A program made the position numbers and the translations under genes. This document shows positions 20,040 to 28,900 of a DNA stretch of 64,000 nucleotides, piece by piece (position 1 is the stretch's first letter; each line of letters starts with the position of its first letter). The stretch spans positions 192,825 through 256,824 of the forward strand of contig NZ_FXAP01000001.1 in the NCBI RefSeq assembly GCF_900177615.1, in the 5' to 3' direction. Below the pieces are notes generated by a model. That model saw only the letters and a program-made list of their open reading frames with translations, searched no databases and was not told where the DNA came from. Source of the DNA: Plantibacter flavus. GTDB lineage: Bacteria > Actinomycetota > Actinomycetes > Actinomycetales > Microbacteriaceae.

Positions 20040-20840
20040 TCAGCCGAGGTGGCGGGCCGCCTCCGCGCGATCCCGCTCTCGCATCGCCCGGAGGTACCAG
20101 GCGGAGGGTGCCGCACGGAGTCGATGCGGAAGACGCGGCCAGACGGCCCGCGCGACGGCGACCCGCCGCGCGAAGCGACGCTGCTGCCGCGGCGTCCAGC
20201 GGAACCCGTAGGCGCTCCGCAAGCCGCCGGGCAGCAGTCCCGCCGTCACGAGCCGGACGAGCGGGAGCAGGCACCGGACGGGGAACGGTGCCGCGCGCGC
20301 GGTCAGGAGTTCGACCGAGACGCGGCGCGCCTCCGCGGTGACGTGGAGTCCCGCGACCCGGGCTACGAAGTACTCGTCGAACGCGGCCCGGGTCGGAGGC
20401 CAACGGTCGGGCGGGAGCTGCAGGCTCGTCCCCACGATCGCGTACTCACGGTGCAGGCGCTCCCGCGACTCCTCGTCGAGCGGACCGGACACGAGCTCGT
20501 AGACCTGGACGGCGGTGTCGTACAGCGTGGCCGCGACCCAGAGTTGCGCGTCGTGGTCGAACGCCGAGTACCCGGGAGCGGCCTCGCCCGGCAACGCACG
20601 GACCGGCGCATGGGCGTGGTTCACCCGCCGGGCCGCGCTGCGCTGCTCGTCCGGCGTGCCGAGGGCGAGCGCGTAGACGAAGGTGAGGGTGGCGTGCAGC
20701 CGGTCGAGCGGACGGGAACCGAAGTCGCTGTGCCGCGCCACCCCGGCGGCGACCGAGGGGTCCGCGATCTGGAGCAGGATGGCCCGTCCGGCGCCAGCGA
20801 CGAGGATGCCCTCGCGAGCGAGGTCCGCCATGCCGGTCAT
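20040..20840 (-). CDS. MpaB-type oxygenase (DUF2236)
   Basis: Protein of 266 residues of the DUF2236 / mpaB / rubber-oxygenase catalytic family, heme-dependent oxygenases in characterised members. Features: DLAREGILVAGAGRAILLQI at the start, the conserved RPLDRLHATLTFVYALALGT, the histidines in RRVNHAHAPVRAL, the core YSAFDHDAQLWVAATLYDTA, and a basic C-terminal third. No signal peptide. It lies 104 bp upstream of the adhesin gene on the same strand and may share a transcript. The substrate is unknown. Confidence 0.8.
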   Translation of the reverse strand: MTGMADLAREGILVAGAGRAILLQIADPSVAAGVARHSDFGSRPLDRLHATLTFVYALALGTPDEQRSAARRVNHAHAPVRALPGEAAPGYSAFDHDAQLWVAATLYDTAVQVYELVSGPLDEESRERLHREYAIVGTSLQLPPDRWPPTRAAFDEYFVARVAGLHVTAEARRVSVELLTARAAPFPVRCLLPLVRLVTAGLLPGGLRSAYGFRWTPRQQRRFARRVAVARAVWPRLPHRLRAAPSAWYLRAMRERDRAEAARHLG

Positions 20841-20853
20841 GGACCCGACCTTA
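20841..20853 (-). promoter_or_regulatory. -10 element for leaderless MpaB-like gene
   Basis: TAAGGT on the minus strand (20848-20853) ends 7 nt before ATG 20840. Confidence 0.5.
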
Positions 20854-20855
20854 GT

Positions 20856-20870
20856 CGTTCACTGTGAACG
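20856..20870. promoter_or_regulatory. Perfect 15-bp palindrome, candidate operator
   Basis: CGTTCACTGTGAACG, with 7-base arms around one base. It occupies the expected -35/-10 spacer of the MpaB-type promoter and lies about 26 bp upstream of the sucC -10, so a bound repressor could touch both directions. Confidence 0.5.
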
Positions 20871-20895
20871 TCCGGTTGCGGCGCAGCGCTGGGGG

Positions 20896-20901
20896 TAGAG
20901 T
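20896..20901 (+). promoter_or_regulatory. Probable -10 element of sucCD
   Basis: TAGAGT about 100 nt before the sucC start. TTGCGG at 20876 is only 14 nt away, so the -35 assignment is unsure. Confidence 0.4.
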
Positions 20902-21000
20902 CGTCACTGGCCCTTTTTCTCTCGCCGCCGAGATAACGCGCGGCCGAAAATCGCCACGACAATCACAGCAGAACGCGCGAAGCGCGGATGGGAATGACAC

Positions 21001-22164
21001 GTGGATCTTTACGAGTATCAGGCACGAGACCTGTTCGAGCAGTACGAGGTGCCGGTCCTCGCCGGCATCATCGCCGACACCCCGGACGAGGTGCGGGCCG
21101 CGGCCGAGCGTCTCGGCGGCGTGGTCGTCGTGAAGGCGCAGGTGAAGGTCGGAGGCCGCGGCAAGGCCGGCGGCGTCAAGGTCGCCAAGACCCCCGACGA
21201 GGCCTACGAGGCGGCGAAGTCCATCCTCGGACTCGACATCAAGGGTCACGTCGTCAAGCGCGTGATGGTCGCGGCCGGCGCACGCATCGCCCAGGAGTTC
21301 TACTTCTCGGTGCTGCTCGACCGCGCCAACCGGTCCTACCTGTCGCTCACGAGCGTCGAGGGCGGCATGGAGATCGAGCAGCTCGCGGTCGAGAAGCCCG
21401 AGGCGCTCGCGCGCATCGAGGTGAACCCGCTCACCGGTGTCGACAAGGCGGCCGCGGTCGAGATCGCGAAGGCTGCGAACTTCCCCGAGGAGCTCGTCGA
21501 CCAGGTCTCCGACGTCTTCGTGAAGCTCTACGACGTCTACAAGGGTGAGGACGCGACGCTCGTCGAGGTCAACCCGCTCGTCCTCACGGAGGAGGGGCGC
21601 ATCGTCGCCCTCGACGGCAAGGTCTCGCTCGACGAGAACGCCGCCTTCCGCCACCCGAACCACGCCGAACTCGAAGACACCGCAGCCGAGGACCCCCTGG
21701 AGCTCAAGGCCAAGGAGAACGACCTCAACTACGTCAAGCTCGACGGCGAGGTCGGCATCATCGGCAACGGCGCTGGGCTCGTCATGTCGACGCTCGACGT
21801 CGTCGCCTACGCGGGCGAGCAGCACGGCGGCGTGAAGCCGGCCAACTTCCTCGACATCGGCGGCGGCGCCTCGGCCGAGGTCATGGCCGCTGGCCTCGAC
21901 GTCATCCTCGGCGACGCCCAGGTGAAGAGCGTGTTCGTCAACGTCTTCGGCGGTATCACGGCCTGCGACGCGGTCGCGAACGGCATCGTGAAGGCGCTCG
22001 AGATCCTCGGTGACGCAGCGACGAAGCCGCTCGTGGTCCGCCTCGACGGCAACAAGGTCGCGGAAGGCCGCGAGATCCTCGCCGCCGCCGCGCACCCGCT
22101 CATCACGCTCGCCGCAACCATGGACGAAGGCGCCGACAAGGCCGCCGAGCTGGCTTCGAAGTAA
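21001..22164 (+). CDS. sucC: Succinyl-CoA synthetase beta subunit (ADP-forming)
   Basis: Beta subunit of the TCA-cycle enzyme that makes ATP and succinate from succinyl-CoA. The 387 residues start with GTG as [22 protein letters not shown]-grasp motifs include [20 protein letters not shown], the metal-binding [19 protein letters not shown], and the C-terminal [19 protein letters not shown] and [20 protein letters not shown]. The start is preceded by GGATGGGAATGA. sucD follows after 14 nt. Confidence 0.97.
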   Translation: MDLYEYQARDLFEQYEVPVLAGIIADTPDEVRAAAERLGGVVVVKAQVKVGGRGKAGGVKVAKTPDEAYEAAKSILGLDIKGHVVKRVMVAAGARIAQEFYFSVLLDRANRSYLSLTSVEGGMEIEQLAVEKPEALARIEVNPLTGVDKAAAVEIAKAANFPEELVDQVSDVFVKLYDVYKGEDATLVEVNPLVLTEEGRIVALDGKVSLDENAAFRHPNHAELEDTAAEDPLELKAKENDLNYVKLDGEVGIIGNGAGLVMSTLDVVAYAGEQHGGVKPANFLDIGGGASAEVMAAGLDVILGDAQVKSVFVNVFGGITACDAVANGIVKALEILGDAATKPLVVRLDGNKVAEGREILAAAAHPLITLAATMDEGADKAAELASK

Positions 22165-22178
22165 GGGATCGCACAAGC

Positions 22179-23069
22179 ATGTCAATCTTCCTCAACAAGG
22201 ACTCCAAGGTCATCGTCCAGGGCATCACCGGCGGCGAGGGCACCAAGCACACGGCGCTCATGCTGAAGGCCGGCACCCAGGTCGTCGGTGGCGTCAACGC
22301 TCGCAAGGCCGGCACGACCGTCACCCACGACGGCGGCGTCGAGCTTCCCGTGTTCGGCACGGTCGCCGAGGCCATCAAGGAGACCGGCGCAGACGTGTCG
22401 ATCGCCTTCGTGCCCCCGGCATTCACGAAGGACGCGGTGATCGAGGCCATCGACGCCGAGATCCCGCTGCTCGTCATCATCACCGAGGGTGTGCCGGTCG
22501 GCGACTCCGCGGAGTTCTGGGCCTACGCCCAGTCGAAGGGCTCGAAGACCCGCATCATCGGCCCCAACTGCCCCGGCATCATCACGCCTGGCGAATCCCT
22601 CGTCGGCATCACGCCGGCGAACATCGCCGGCAAGGGCCCCATCGGCCTCGTGTCGAAGTCGGGAACCCTCACGTACCAGATGATGTACGAGCTGCGCGAG
22701 ATCGGTTTCTCGACGGCGATCGGCATCGGCGGCGACCCGATCATCGGCACGACGCACATCGACGCGCTCGCCGCGTTCGAGGCAGACCCCGAGACCAAGG
22801 CCATCGTCATGATCGGTGAGATCGGTGGCGACGCCGAGGAGCGCGCGGCCGACTTCATCAAGGCGAACGTCACGAAGCCGGTCGTCGGCTACGTCGCGGG
22901 CTTCACCGCGCCCGAGGGCAAGACGATGGGCCACGCCGGCGCGATCGTCTCGGGCTCCGCGGGCACCGCGCAGGCGAAGAAGGAGGCCCTCGAGGCCGCC
23001 GGCGTCAAGGTCGGCAAGACGCCGAGCGAGACCGCCGACCTCATGCGCGAGATCATCGCCTCGCTGTAA
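22179..23069 (+). CDS. sucD: Succinyl-CoA synthetase alpha subunit
   Basis: Alpha subunit, binding CoA and carrying the phospho-histidine. The 296 residues start [20 protein letters not shown]. The CoA-binding Rossmann half is followed by [31 protein letters not shown], the acidic [13 protein letters not shown], and the active His in [20 protein letters not shown]. Forms the operon with sucC; a strong terminator follows. Confidence 0.97.
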   Translation: MSIFLNKDSKVIVQGITGGEGTKHTALMLKAGTQVVGGVNARKAGTTVTHDGGVELPVFGTVAEAIKETGADVSIAFVPPAFTKDAVIEAIDAEIPLLVIITEGVPVGDSAEFWAYAQSKGSKTRIIGPNCPGIITPGESLVGITPANIAGKGPIGLVSKSGTLTYQMMYELREIGFSTAIGIGGDPIIGTTHIDALAAFEADPETKAIVMIGEIGGDAEERAADFIKANVTKPVVGYVAGFTAPEGKTMGHAGAIVSGSAGTAQAKKEALEAAGVKVGKTPSETADLMREIIASL

Positions 23070-23089
23070 CACCTGCAGCTCGACTGCGA

Positions 23090-23126
23090 CCACGACGCGG
23101 CGCCCGGATCGGGCGTCGCGTCGTGG
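23090..23126 (+). terminator. Strong terminator after sucD
   Basis: Seventeen-base arms (23090-23106, 23110-23126), one G-U pair and a 3-base loop, followed by CGTTTCGG; 20 nt after the sucD stop. Confidence 0.92.
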
Positions 23127-23179
23127 CGTTTCGGCCCACGCACGCCGTGTGCCTGACCGTCCGCGCGCGCGGCTCCAGG

Positions 23180-23194
23180 TAGGGTCGAAGACGC
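23180..23194 (+). promoter_or_regulatory. -10 element upstream of DUF6350 gene
   Basis: TAGGGT at 23180-23185 ends 9 nt before ATG 23195; no ribosome site is visible. Confidence 0.4.
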
Positions 23195-24472
23195 ATGAAC
23201 CGTCTGACCGTCGCCCTCCTCGCCGCCCTCGATGCCACCCTCGCCGTGGCCATCGGCATCGGTGTCGCACTCGTCCCACTCCTCGCCCTGTGGGCCCTGC
23301 ACTTCCAGTTGGACGTCGACCCGGCCGCGCTCTGGCGTGGGGCCGTCGACATCTGGGCGCTCGGCAACGGCTCGAGCATGCGCATCACCCTCGACACGGC
23401 CCTCGTCACCCAGCTCGGGCTGCCCGCCGGGATGGAGCCGTTCCTCGTCTCCCTGGCGCCCCTCGCCTTCACGATCGGCACGGTCCTGTTCGGCCTGCGT
23501 ACCGGAGCCCGCGCGGCGCGCAGCACCTGGTGGCAGGGGGCCGTCGTGCTGTCGGTGCTCGTGTTCGCCCTGCTGTCCTTCCTCGTGACCCTCACCGCCC
23601 TCCACCCGGCGGTGCGTCCCTCGATCGTCCAGGGGACCCTCGCGCCGACCGTGCGCTTCGCAGGCGGGGTCGTGGTCGCCGCGCTGTGGGTCCGGTTCCG
23701 TGAGCAGGACGCGGCCGATCCGATCCTCGACGGACTCCGCGCGATGCGAGACCGGATGCCGGACGGGACCTGGGCGATGGTCGTCGCGGCCCTTCGTGGT
23801 GGAGCACTCGCCGCCACCGGACTCGTGGCGGTCTCCGCGGTCCTGACCGCCGTCCTCATCGCCGTCGGCTACGGCGCCATCATCTCCCTGCACGAGAGCG
23901 CGCAGTTCGGAGTCCTGGGTGGTGCCATCGTCACCGGCGCCGAACTCCTGTACCTCCCGAACCTCGTGATCTGGGCCGTGAGCTGGATCACCGGCGCGGG
24001 CTTCGCCATCGGGAGCGGCACAGCGATCTCGCCGATCGGCACGCTCGTCGGGCCCGTGCCGGCCGTGCCGGTCCTCGGTGCCATCCCGACGGGGGAGAGC
24101 CCGCTCGGGTTCGCGGTCCTCGTGGTCCCCGTCGTCATCGGATTCGCCGCTGCCGTGGTGCTGCGCCGTCGTCTGCTCGTCGACCTCGACGGGCGTGGCG
24201 GGCTCGCACGGCTAGCGGTCGTCGGTCTCGGCGTCGGGGTCACCGCGGGCATCATCGTCGGTGTCCTCGCCGCCCTCTCGGCGGGCGCGGCAGGCCCAGG
24301 TCGTCTCATCGAGGTCGGCCCGAACGGTTGGGCGACGGGCCTGTGGACCACGCTGACGGTCGGGATCGCGGCCGTGGTCGGCATGGCGGCCGGTCCGACG
24401 CATCTCGCCGAGGAGGACCGCCTCCCGGAGCTGCACGCCCAGCCGAGCGGCCGGGGTGCCCGCGACCGATAG
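23195..24472 (+). CDS. DUF6350 / PerM-like polytopic membrane protein
   Basis: Integral-membrane protein of 425 residues with about ten hydrophobic segments (for example LTVALLAALDATLAVAIGIG, then VVLSVLVFALLSFLVTLTAL and LPNLVIWAVSWITGAGFAIG). The phrase GFAIGSGTAISPIGTLVGPV is a family signature of actinobacterial DUF6350 proteins, sometimes named PerM and linked to cell division in mycobacteria. Its place between sucD and purN is conserved in actinobacteria. The hydrophilic tail has no recognised motif. Molecular function unknown. Confidence 0.8.
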   Translation: MNRLTVALLAALDATLAVAIGIGVALVPLLALWALHFQLDVDPAALWRGAVDIWALGNGSSMRITLDTALVTQLGLPAGMEPFLVSLAPLAFTIGTVLFGLRTGARAARSTWWQGAVVLSVLVFALLSFLVTLTALHPAVRPSIVQGTLAPTVRFAGGVVVAALWVRFREQDAADPILDGLRAMRDRMPDGTWAMVVAALRGGALAATGLVAVSAVLTAVLIAVGYGAIISLHESAQFGVLGGAIVTGAELLYLPNLVIWAVSWITGAGFAIGSGTAISPIGTLVGPVPAVPVLGAIPTGESPLGFAVLVVPVVIGFAAAVVLRRRLLVDLDGRGGLARLAVVGLGVGVTAGIIVGVLAALSAGAAGPGRLIEVGPNGWATGLWTTLTVGIAAVVGMAAGPTHLAEEDRLPELHAQPSGRGARDR

Positions 24473-24481
24473 GATGCTCTG
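24470..24481 (+). promoter_or_regulatory. -10 element for leaderless purN
   Basis: TAGGAT at 24470-24475 ends exactly 6 nt before GTG 24482. Confidence 0.6.
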
Positions 24482-25108
24482 GTGCTGTCACTCGTCGTGC
24501 TGATCTCCGGTGGCGGATCCAACCTCCGCGCCCTCCTCGAAGCCTCACGCGACGCGGATTTCCCCGCTCGCGTCATCGCCGTCGGTGCCGATCGGGAGGC
24601 TGACGGCCTCGCTCACGCCGAGGAGTTCGGCATCCCGTCGTTCACCGTCCCCTACTCGTCCTTCGACTCGCGGGCGGAATGGGGCGCGGCGCTCCTCGAA
24701 CAGATCCGGGTCTGGAACCCGGACGTCCTCGTCCTCAGTGGCCTCATGCGCCTCCTCCCGCCCGTCGTCGTCGACGCCCTCTCGCCGCGCATCATCAACA
24801 CGCACCCCGCGTACCTCCCCGAGTTCCCGGGAGCGCACGGCGTCCGGGACGCGCTGGCGGCAGGCGCCTCGCAGACCGGGGCATCGATCATCGTCGTCGA
24901 CAACGGCGTCGACGCGGGACCGATCATCTCGCAGGAGCGCGTCCCCGTCCTGCCCGAAGACACGGAGCACAGCCTCCACGAGCGGATCAAGCCGGTGGAG
25001 CGTCGACTCCTCGTCCAGGCCGTCCGCGACCTCGCCACCGGAACCATCGACCTCGAGGCGCTCTCCACGGCGTCCCGCCCGCCAGCAGAAGGAGCACCCC
25101 AGTCATGA
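24482..25108 (+). CDS. purN: Phosphoribosylglycinamide formyltransferase
   Basis: Transfers the formyl group of 10-formyl-THF to GAR in purine synthesis. The 208 residues start with GTG ([20 protein letters not shown]). The folate/phosphate sites and catalytic residues are visible: Asn-His in [18 protein letters not shown], and the Asp in [19 protein letters not shown]. The stop overlaps the purH start as ATGA, so the pair is coupled. Start chosen from the 6-nt spacing to TAGGAT. Confidence 0.95.
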   Translation: MLSLVVLISGGGSNLRALLEASRDADFPARVIAVGADREADGLAHAEEFGIPSFTVPYSSFDSRAEWGAALLEQIRVWNPDVLVLSGLMRLLPPVVVDALSPRIINTHPAYLPEFPGAHGVRDALAAGASQTGASIIVVDNGVDAGPIISQERVPVLPEDTEHSLHERIKPVERRLLVQAVRDLATGTIDLEALSTASRPPAEGAPQS

Positions 25109-26712
25109 GCGGTCCCAGCCACGACCACAGCCTCTACCGCGAACGCGACCTCGTCCCCGTCCGCCGGGCGCTGATCTCGGTCAGCGACAAGACCGGGCTG
25201 CTCGAGCTCGCCGGCGCACTCGCCGCAGCGGGCGTCGAGATCGTCTCCACCGGATCCACCGCGGCGACCATCCGCGGTGCGGGCCACACGGTGACCGACG
25301 TGGCCGAGGTCACCGGCTTCCCCGAGTCGCTCGACGGTCGCGTCAAGACCCTGCACCCCTCGGTGCACGCGGGACTCCTCGCCGACCTGCGGCTCGAGTC
25401 CCACGAAGCCCAGCTCGCCGAGCTCGGTATCGAGCCGTTCCAGCTCGTCGTCGTGAACCTGTACCCCTTCGTCGAGACGGTCGCGAGCGGTGCCGCCGGT
25501 GACGACGTCGTCGAGCAGATCGACATCGGTGGACCGGCGATGGTGCGCGCCTCGGCGAAGAACCACGCCAACGTCGCGATCGTCGTCTCGCCCGAGCGCT
25601 ATGGGCTGATCACCGAGGCCGTCGCCGCCGGCGGCACCACGCTCGCTCAGCGTCGCTCGCTCGCCGCGCAGGCCTTCGACCACACCGCCTCGTACGACGC
25701 GGCGGTGTCCGCGTGGTTCGCGAGCACGGAGACGACCGAGGCGGACGCCTTCCCCAGCACGCTGACCGTCACCGGTCGTCGCGAGGCGGTGCTGCGCTAC
25801 GGCGAGAACTCGCACCAGGCCGCGGCGCTGTACGTCCGTCCGGGTGGTGCCGGGATCGCCCAGGCGACGCAGTTGCACGGCAAGGAGATGTCGTACAACA
25901 ACTACGTCGACGCCGACGCGGCGGTCCGCGCGGCCTACGACTTCGCCAACCCCGCCGTCGCGATCATCAAGCACGCGAACCCGTGCGGTATCGCCTTCGC
26001 GAACCCGAAAGCACCCGACCCGATCGCCTCGGCCCACCGTCGGGCGCACGAGTGCGACCCGGTCTCCGCCTTCGGTGGCGTCATCGCCGCCAACCGCGTC
26101 GTGACCCTCGGCATGGCCGAGACGGTCAAGGAGATCTTCACCGAGGTGCTCGTCGCCCCGGGCTTCGAGGACGCCGCGCTCGAGGTGCTCAAGACGAAGA
26201 AGAACCTGCGGCTCCTGCAGCTGCCGGAGGACTTCGTGCGCGAGGACCGCGAGGTCCGGCAGATCTCGGGTGGCCTGCTCTTCCAGGACGCGGACCGCTT
26301 CGCCGACGACCCGCAGGACACCGCCAAGGGCTGGACGCTCGTCACGGGCGAACCGGCCGACGACGACACCCTGCTCGACCTCATCTTCGCGTGGAAGGCG
26401 TGCCGCTCGGTGAAGTCGAACGGCATCCTGCTCGCGAAGGGCAGTGCGAGCGTGGGTGTCGGCATGGGTCAGGTCAACCGCGTCGACTCCTGCCACCTCG
26501 CCGTGAGCCGAGCCGGTGACCGCGCCGCGGGTTCCGTCGCGGCCTCGGACGCCTTCTTCCCGTTCGCCGACGGCCTGCAGGTCCTGCTCGACGCCGGCGT
26601 GCGCGCGGTCGTGCAGCCCGGAGGTTCCGTCCGCGACGAAGAGGTCATCGCTGCGGCCGAAGCGGCCGGCGTGACCATGTACTTCACGGGGGAGCGTCAC
26701 TTCTTCCACTAG
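25105..26712 (+). CDS. purH: Bifunctional AICAR formyltransferase / IMP cyclohydrolase
   Basis: Catalyses the last two steps to IMP. The 535 residues hold an N-terminal MGS-like cyclohydrolase domain (about 20-150: [51 protein letters not shown]) and a C-terminal AICAR transformylase domain. The transformylase Lys-His pair is in [18 protein letters not shown] and a later motif is [20 protein letters not shown] 25105 overlaps the purN stop, which decides the start. The upstream formyl donors connect with purU and glyA elsewhere in the window. Confidence 0.96.
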   Translation: MSGPSHDHSLYRERDLVPVRRALISVSDKTGLLELAGALAAAGVEIVSTGSTAATIRGAGHTVTDVAEVTGFPESLDGRVKTLHPSVHAGLLADLRLESHEAQLAELGIEPFQLVVVNLYPFVETVASGAAGDDVVEQIDIGGPAMVRASAKNHANVAIVVSPERYGLITEAVAAGGTTLAQRRSLAAQAFDHTASYDAAVSAWFASTETTEADAFPSTLTVTGRREAVLRYGENSHQAAALYVRPGGAGIAQATQLHGKEMSYNNYVDADAAVRAAYDFANPAVAIIKHANPCGIAFANPKAPDPIASAHRRAHECDPVSAFGGVIAANRVVTLGMAETVKEIFTEVLVAPGFEDAALEVLKTKKNLRLLQLPEDFVREDREVRQISGGLLFQDADRFADDPQDTAKGWTLVTGEPADDDTLLDLIFAWKACRSVKSNGILLAKGSASVGVGMGQVNRVDSCHLAVSRAGDRAAGSVAASDAFFPFADGLQVLLDAGVRAVVQPGGSVRDEEVIAAAEAAGVTMYFTGERHFFH

Positions 26713-26763
26713 GCCGTGCCGTCCGCCCCTGTGGGGGTTCTGGGCAGGCTCGTGGTGATCTCC

Positions 26764-26798
26764 CAGCGGCGTCGGGCCCTCGTGGCCTGACGCCGCTG
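26764..26798 (+). terminator. Terminator after purH
   Basis: Ten-base arms CAGCGGCGTC and GACGCCGCTG (26764-26773, 26789-26798) followed by TTTCGTT. Confidence 0.9.
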
Positions 26799-26809
26799 TT
26801 TCGTTGAGC

Positions 26810-26821
26810 TACGGTTGTCTG
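26810..26821 (+). promoter_or_regulatory. -10-like element for leaderless DDAH fusion
   Basis: TACGGT at 26810-26815 ends 6 nt before ATG 26822. The spacing decides this start over a TTG 18 nt upstream. Confidence 0.5.
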
Positions 26822-28033
26822 ATGACCGCCACCTGGAGCCGCAAGCTCATCGCATCCGCCGCCGCCGCCGTCGCGACCATCGTCGTGGGCTTCCTGGGGG
26901 TCATGTTCGTCACGTTCGTCGGCTACCAGTTCGCCGGGACGATCTTCGCCCAGGCGAGCCCGTACTTCTTCGAGAGCACGATCATCACGTTCGTGCTGCT
27001 GCTGATCGTGGGCGTCGTCGGCCTCTACCGGTACCGACTCCTCGCCCTGTTGGGCGGCGCCGCCCTCGCCGTCATCGGAGCGCTCCTCGGACTCATCGTC
27101 CAGGTGGCGACGACGGGGCAGCCCATCGACAGCACCGTGCTCGGCAGCATCGTCGCGACGCTCATCAGCCTCAACCTCGTCTTCGTGGTCGTCGTCGCGC
27201 TCTCCGCTGCCTTCATCGGATACCCCGTGTACTGGATGGTCGTCCGCACGCAGGACGCCGTGCTCGACGACGGACGCCGGATCGCACTCGTGCGGATGCC
27301 CGCCTCCAACCTCGCTGAAGGCCTCGTGACGCACCTGGAGCGCACGCCGATCGACACCGAACTCGCCGACAAGCAGTGGGACGCGTACGTCGCAGCGTTC
27401 GACGCCGCCGGCTGGGACACCACCGAGGTCTCCTGGGCCGACCAGCTCGCCGACTCCGTCTTCATCGAGGACGCCGTCATCGTGATCGGCGACGTCGCCG
27501 TGGTGACCCGTCCGGGCGCCGAGAGCCGTCGCCCCGAGGTCGTCGCCGCCGAGACCACCGCCCGTGAGCTCGGCCTCCGGATCCACCGGATCGACGGCGA
27601 AGGCACCCTCGAGGGTGGCGACGTCCTCCGGGTCGGCACGACCGTCTACGTCGGTCGCAGCGGCCGCACCAACGCCGAAGGCGTCCGGCAGCTCCGAGCC
27701 ATCCTCGCGCCGCTCGGGTTCGACGTCGTGGCGGTCCCCGTCACGACGGCCCTCCACCTGAAGTCGACGGTCACCGCGCTTCCCGACGGGACCGTGCTCG
27801 TCCACCCCGACCTCGTCGAGGACCCGTCCTTCTTCGGTCGCCACCTCGTCGTGCCCGAGCGTGAGGGCGTCGCTGTGGTCGAACTCGCGGAGGACACCGT
27901 GCTCATCTCCGCAGCCGCTCCCCAGACGGCCGCGCTGCTCGAGGACCGCGGCTACACCGTGGTCCAGGTGGACATCAGCGAGTTCGAGAAGCTCGAGGGC
28001 TGCGTGACCTGCCTGTCCGTGCGGGTCAGCTGA
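26822..28033 (+). CDS. Membrane-anchored DDAH/arginine-deiminase-fold hydrolase
   Basis: Protein of 403 residues. The first 140 carry four hydrophobic segments (KLIASAAAAVATIVVGFLGV; TIITFVLLLIVGVVGLYRY; LALLGGAALAVIGALLGLIV; LNLVFVVVVALSAAFIGY). The rest is a pentein-fold dimethylarginine dimethylaminohydrolase-like domain beginning RIALVRMPASNLAEGL. The catalytic triad candidates are present: Glu in GTLEGGDVLRVG, His in TTALHLKSTVTALPDG, Cys in LEGCVTCLSVRVS. DDAH releases citrulline and dimethylamine from methylated arginines; the substrate here may differ. Soluble DDAHs are about 255-285 residues, so the membrane part is an addition. Confidence 0.8.
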   Translation: MTATWSRKLIASAAAAVATIVVGFLGVMFVTFVGYQFAGTIFAQASPYFFESTIITFVLLLIVGVVGLYRYRLLALLGGAALAVIGALLGLIVQVATTGQPIDSTVLGSIVATLISLNLVFVVVVALSAAFIGYPVYWMVVRTQDAVLDDGRRIALVRMPASNLAEGLVTHLERTPIDTELADKQWDAYVAAFDAAGWDTTEVSWADQLADSVFIEDAVIVIGDVAVVTRPGAESRRPEVVAAETTARELGLRIHRIDGEGTLEGGDVLRVGTTVYVGRSGRTNAEGVRQLRAILAPLGFDVVAVPVTTALHLKSTVTALPDGTVLVHPDLVEDPSFFGRHLVVPEREGVAVVELAEDTVLISAAAPQTAALLEDRGYTVVQVDISEFEKLEGCVTCLSVRVS

Positions 28034-28040
28034 GCCGATC

Positions 28041-28436
28041 GTGGAGCAGCAGGCTGGAGCGCGCGGCGGTCGGGATCTGAGCCGGAGGACCGTCGCACAG
28101 CGATTGGACATCCCGCTCGAGATGGCCAGACACCACGGGATCCCGCCGTTCTGGTCGGCGGACCAGTTGGCGGCGTTCCTGGCCGACCCGCCGGCCTGGT
28201 ACGTGCAGTCCCGCGCGAACCGGACCGGGAAACGGCCGGTCTGGGTGGAGTTGCAGTGCACGATCTGCGGCACCCGTGAGACGCTCCGCCCGAAGAAGTG
28301 GTGGCCGGAGTTCTCGATGGTGAGCTGCTCGTGGCACGGCGCGGACGAGCTGCCTCCGGTGCCTGAGGGCGCCCGTCGGCGCGAGGTCGACGGGATCGGG
28401 GCCTTCGTCGGCATCGTCGACGAACCGACCTCCTGA
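28041..28436 (+). CDS. Small hypothetical protein, FWSADQLAAFLADPP type
   Basis: Unrecognised protein of up to 131 residues. GTG 28041 lies 7 nt after the DDAH stop; an internal ATG at 28122 (MARHHGIPPFWSADQL) would give 104 residues. The middle holds the aromatic stretch AFLADPPAWYVQSRANR and a cysteine pair CTICG followed later by a single Cys in SCSWHG, which could be an incomplete zinc ribbon. An Arg/Pro-rich tail follows. Probably co-transcribed with the DDAH gene. No function is offered. Confidence 0.55.
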   Translation: MEQQAGARGGRDLSRRTVAQRLDIPLEMARHHGIPPFWSADQLAAFLADPPAWYVQSRANRTGKRPVWVELQCTICGTRETLRPKKWWPEFSMVSCSWHGADELPPVPEGARRREVDGIGAFVGIVDEPTS

Positions 28437-28478
28437 CGACGAGTCCATTCGGCCGGTGCGTGCAACCGCATGGATCCC

Positions 28479-28508
28479 TTGCAGCCTGACGGCCGATTCC
28501 CATAGTCT
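28479..28508 (+). promoter_or_regulatory. Promoter of the ABC exporter leader region
   Basis: TTGCAG (28479-28484), an 18-nt spacer and TAGTCT (28503-28508), about 110 nt before the leader ORF and 400 nt before the first ABC gene. The interval 28437-28900 otherwise holds only this promoter, the leader ORF and a direct repeat TGCGACCTCGC near 28805. Confidence 0.5.
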
Positions 28509-28615
28509 GGTCTGCTGCGCCGAACCTCGTTCACCGTGATCGGTCGCCGTCCGCGTTCGAGTGCGACCTGTGCACCCGGCCCGCGGCTCTCGCCCCACAG
28601 GATGAGGAGGATGCC

Positions 28616-28747
28616 ATGACGCTCTCGAACCACACCGCGCTCGCGCCGACGGTCGATCGTGCCCGCTCCGCCTCGAGCCGCCGCCCTGTGGCCGTCCCGC
28701 CGCCAGCCGGACGCGCCGCCGCAGCGGACGCCGACGCATCGCACTAG
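28616..28747 (+). CDS. Leader ORF upstream of ABC exporter (43 aa)
   Basis: Open frame of 43 codons starting MTLSNHTALAPTVDRARSA and ending in TAG, preceded by the strong ribosome site GAGGAGG 5 nt before the ATG. Its composition is Ala/Arg/Pro-rich and includes a polyproline VPPPAG at residues 27-32, a sequence type known to stall ribosomes without EF-P. It lies 150 nt upstream of a multidrug-type ABC pair, in the place where drug-responsive leader peptides sit in other actinobacteria. It could instead be a chance frame. Confidence 0.4.
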   Translation: MTLSNHTALAPTVDRARSASSRRPVAVPPPAGRAAAADADASH

Positions 28748-28900
28748 CGCCAGGCAGTCCACCTCTCCATCCGTCCGGCCTCGTCCGGGCCCGTCACCGG
28801 ATGCTGCGACCTCGCACTGCGACCTCGCCCTCCGGCTGTTCCACGACCATCATTCCGTCGGTGATCGACGTCACCGACACTCTCGCAAGGAATCCCCGCA

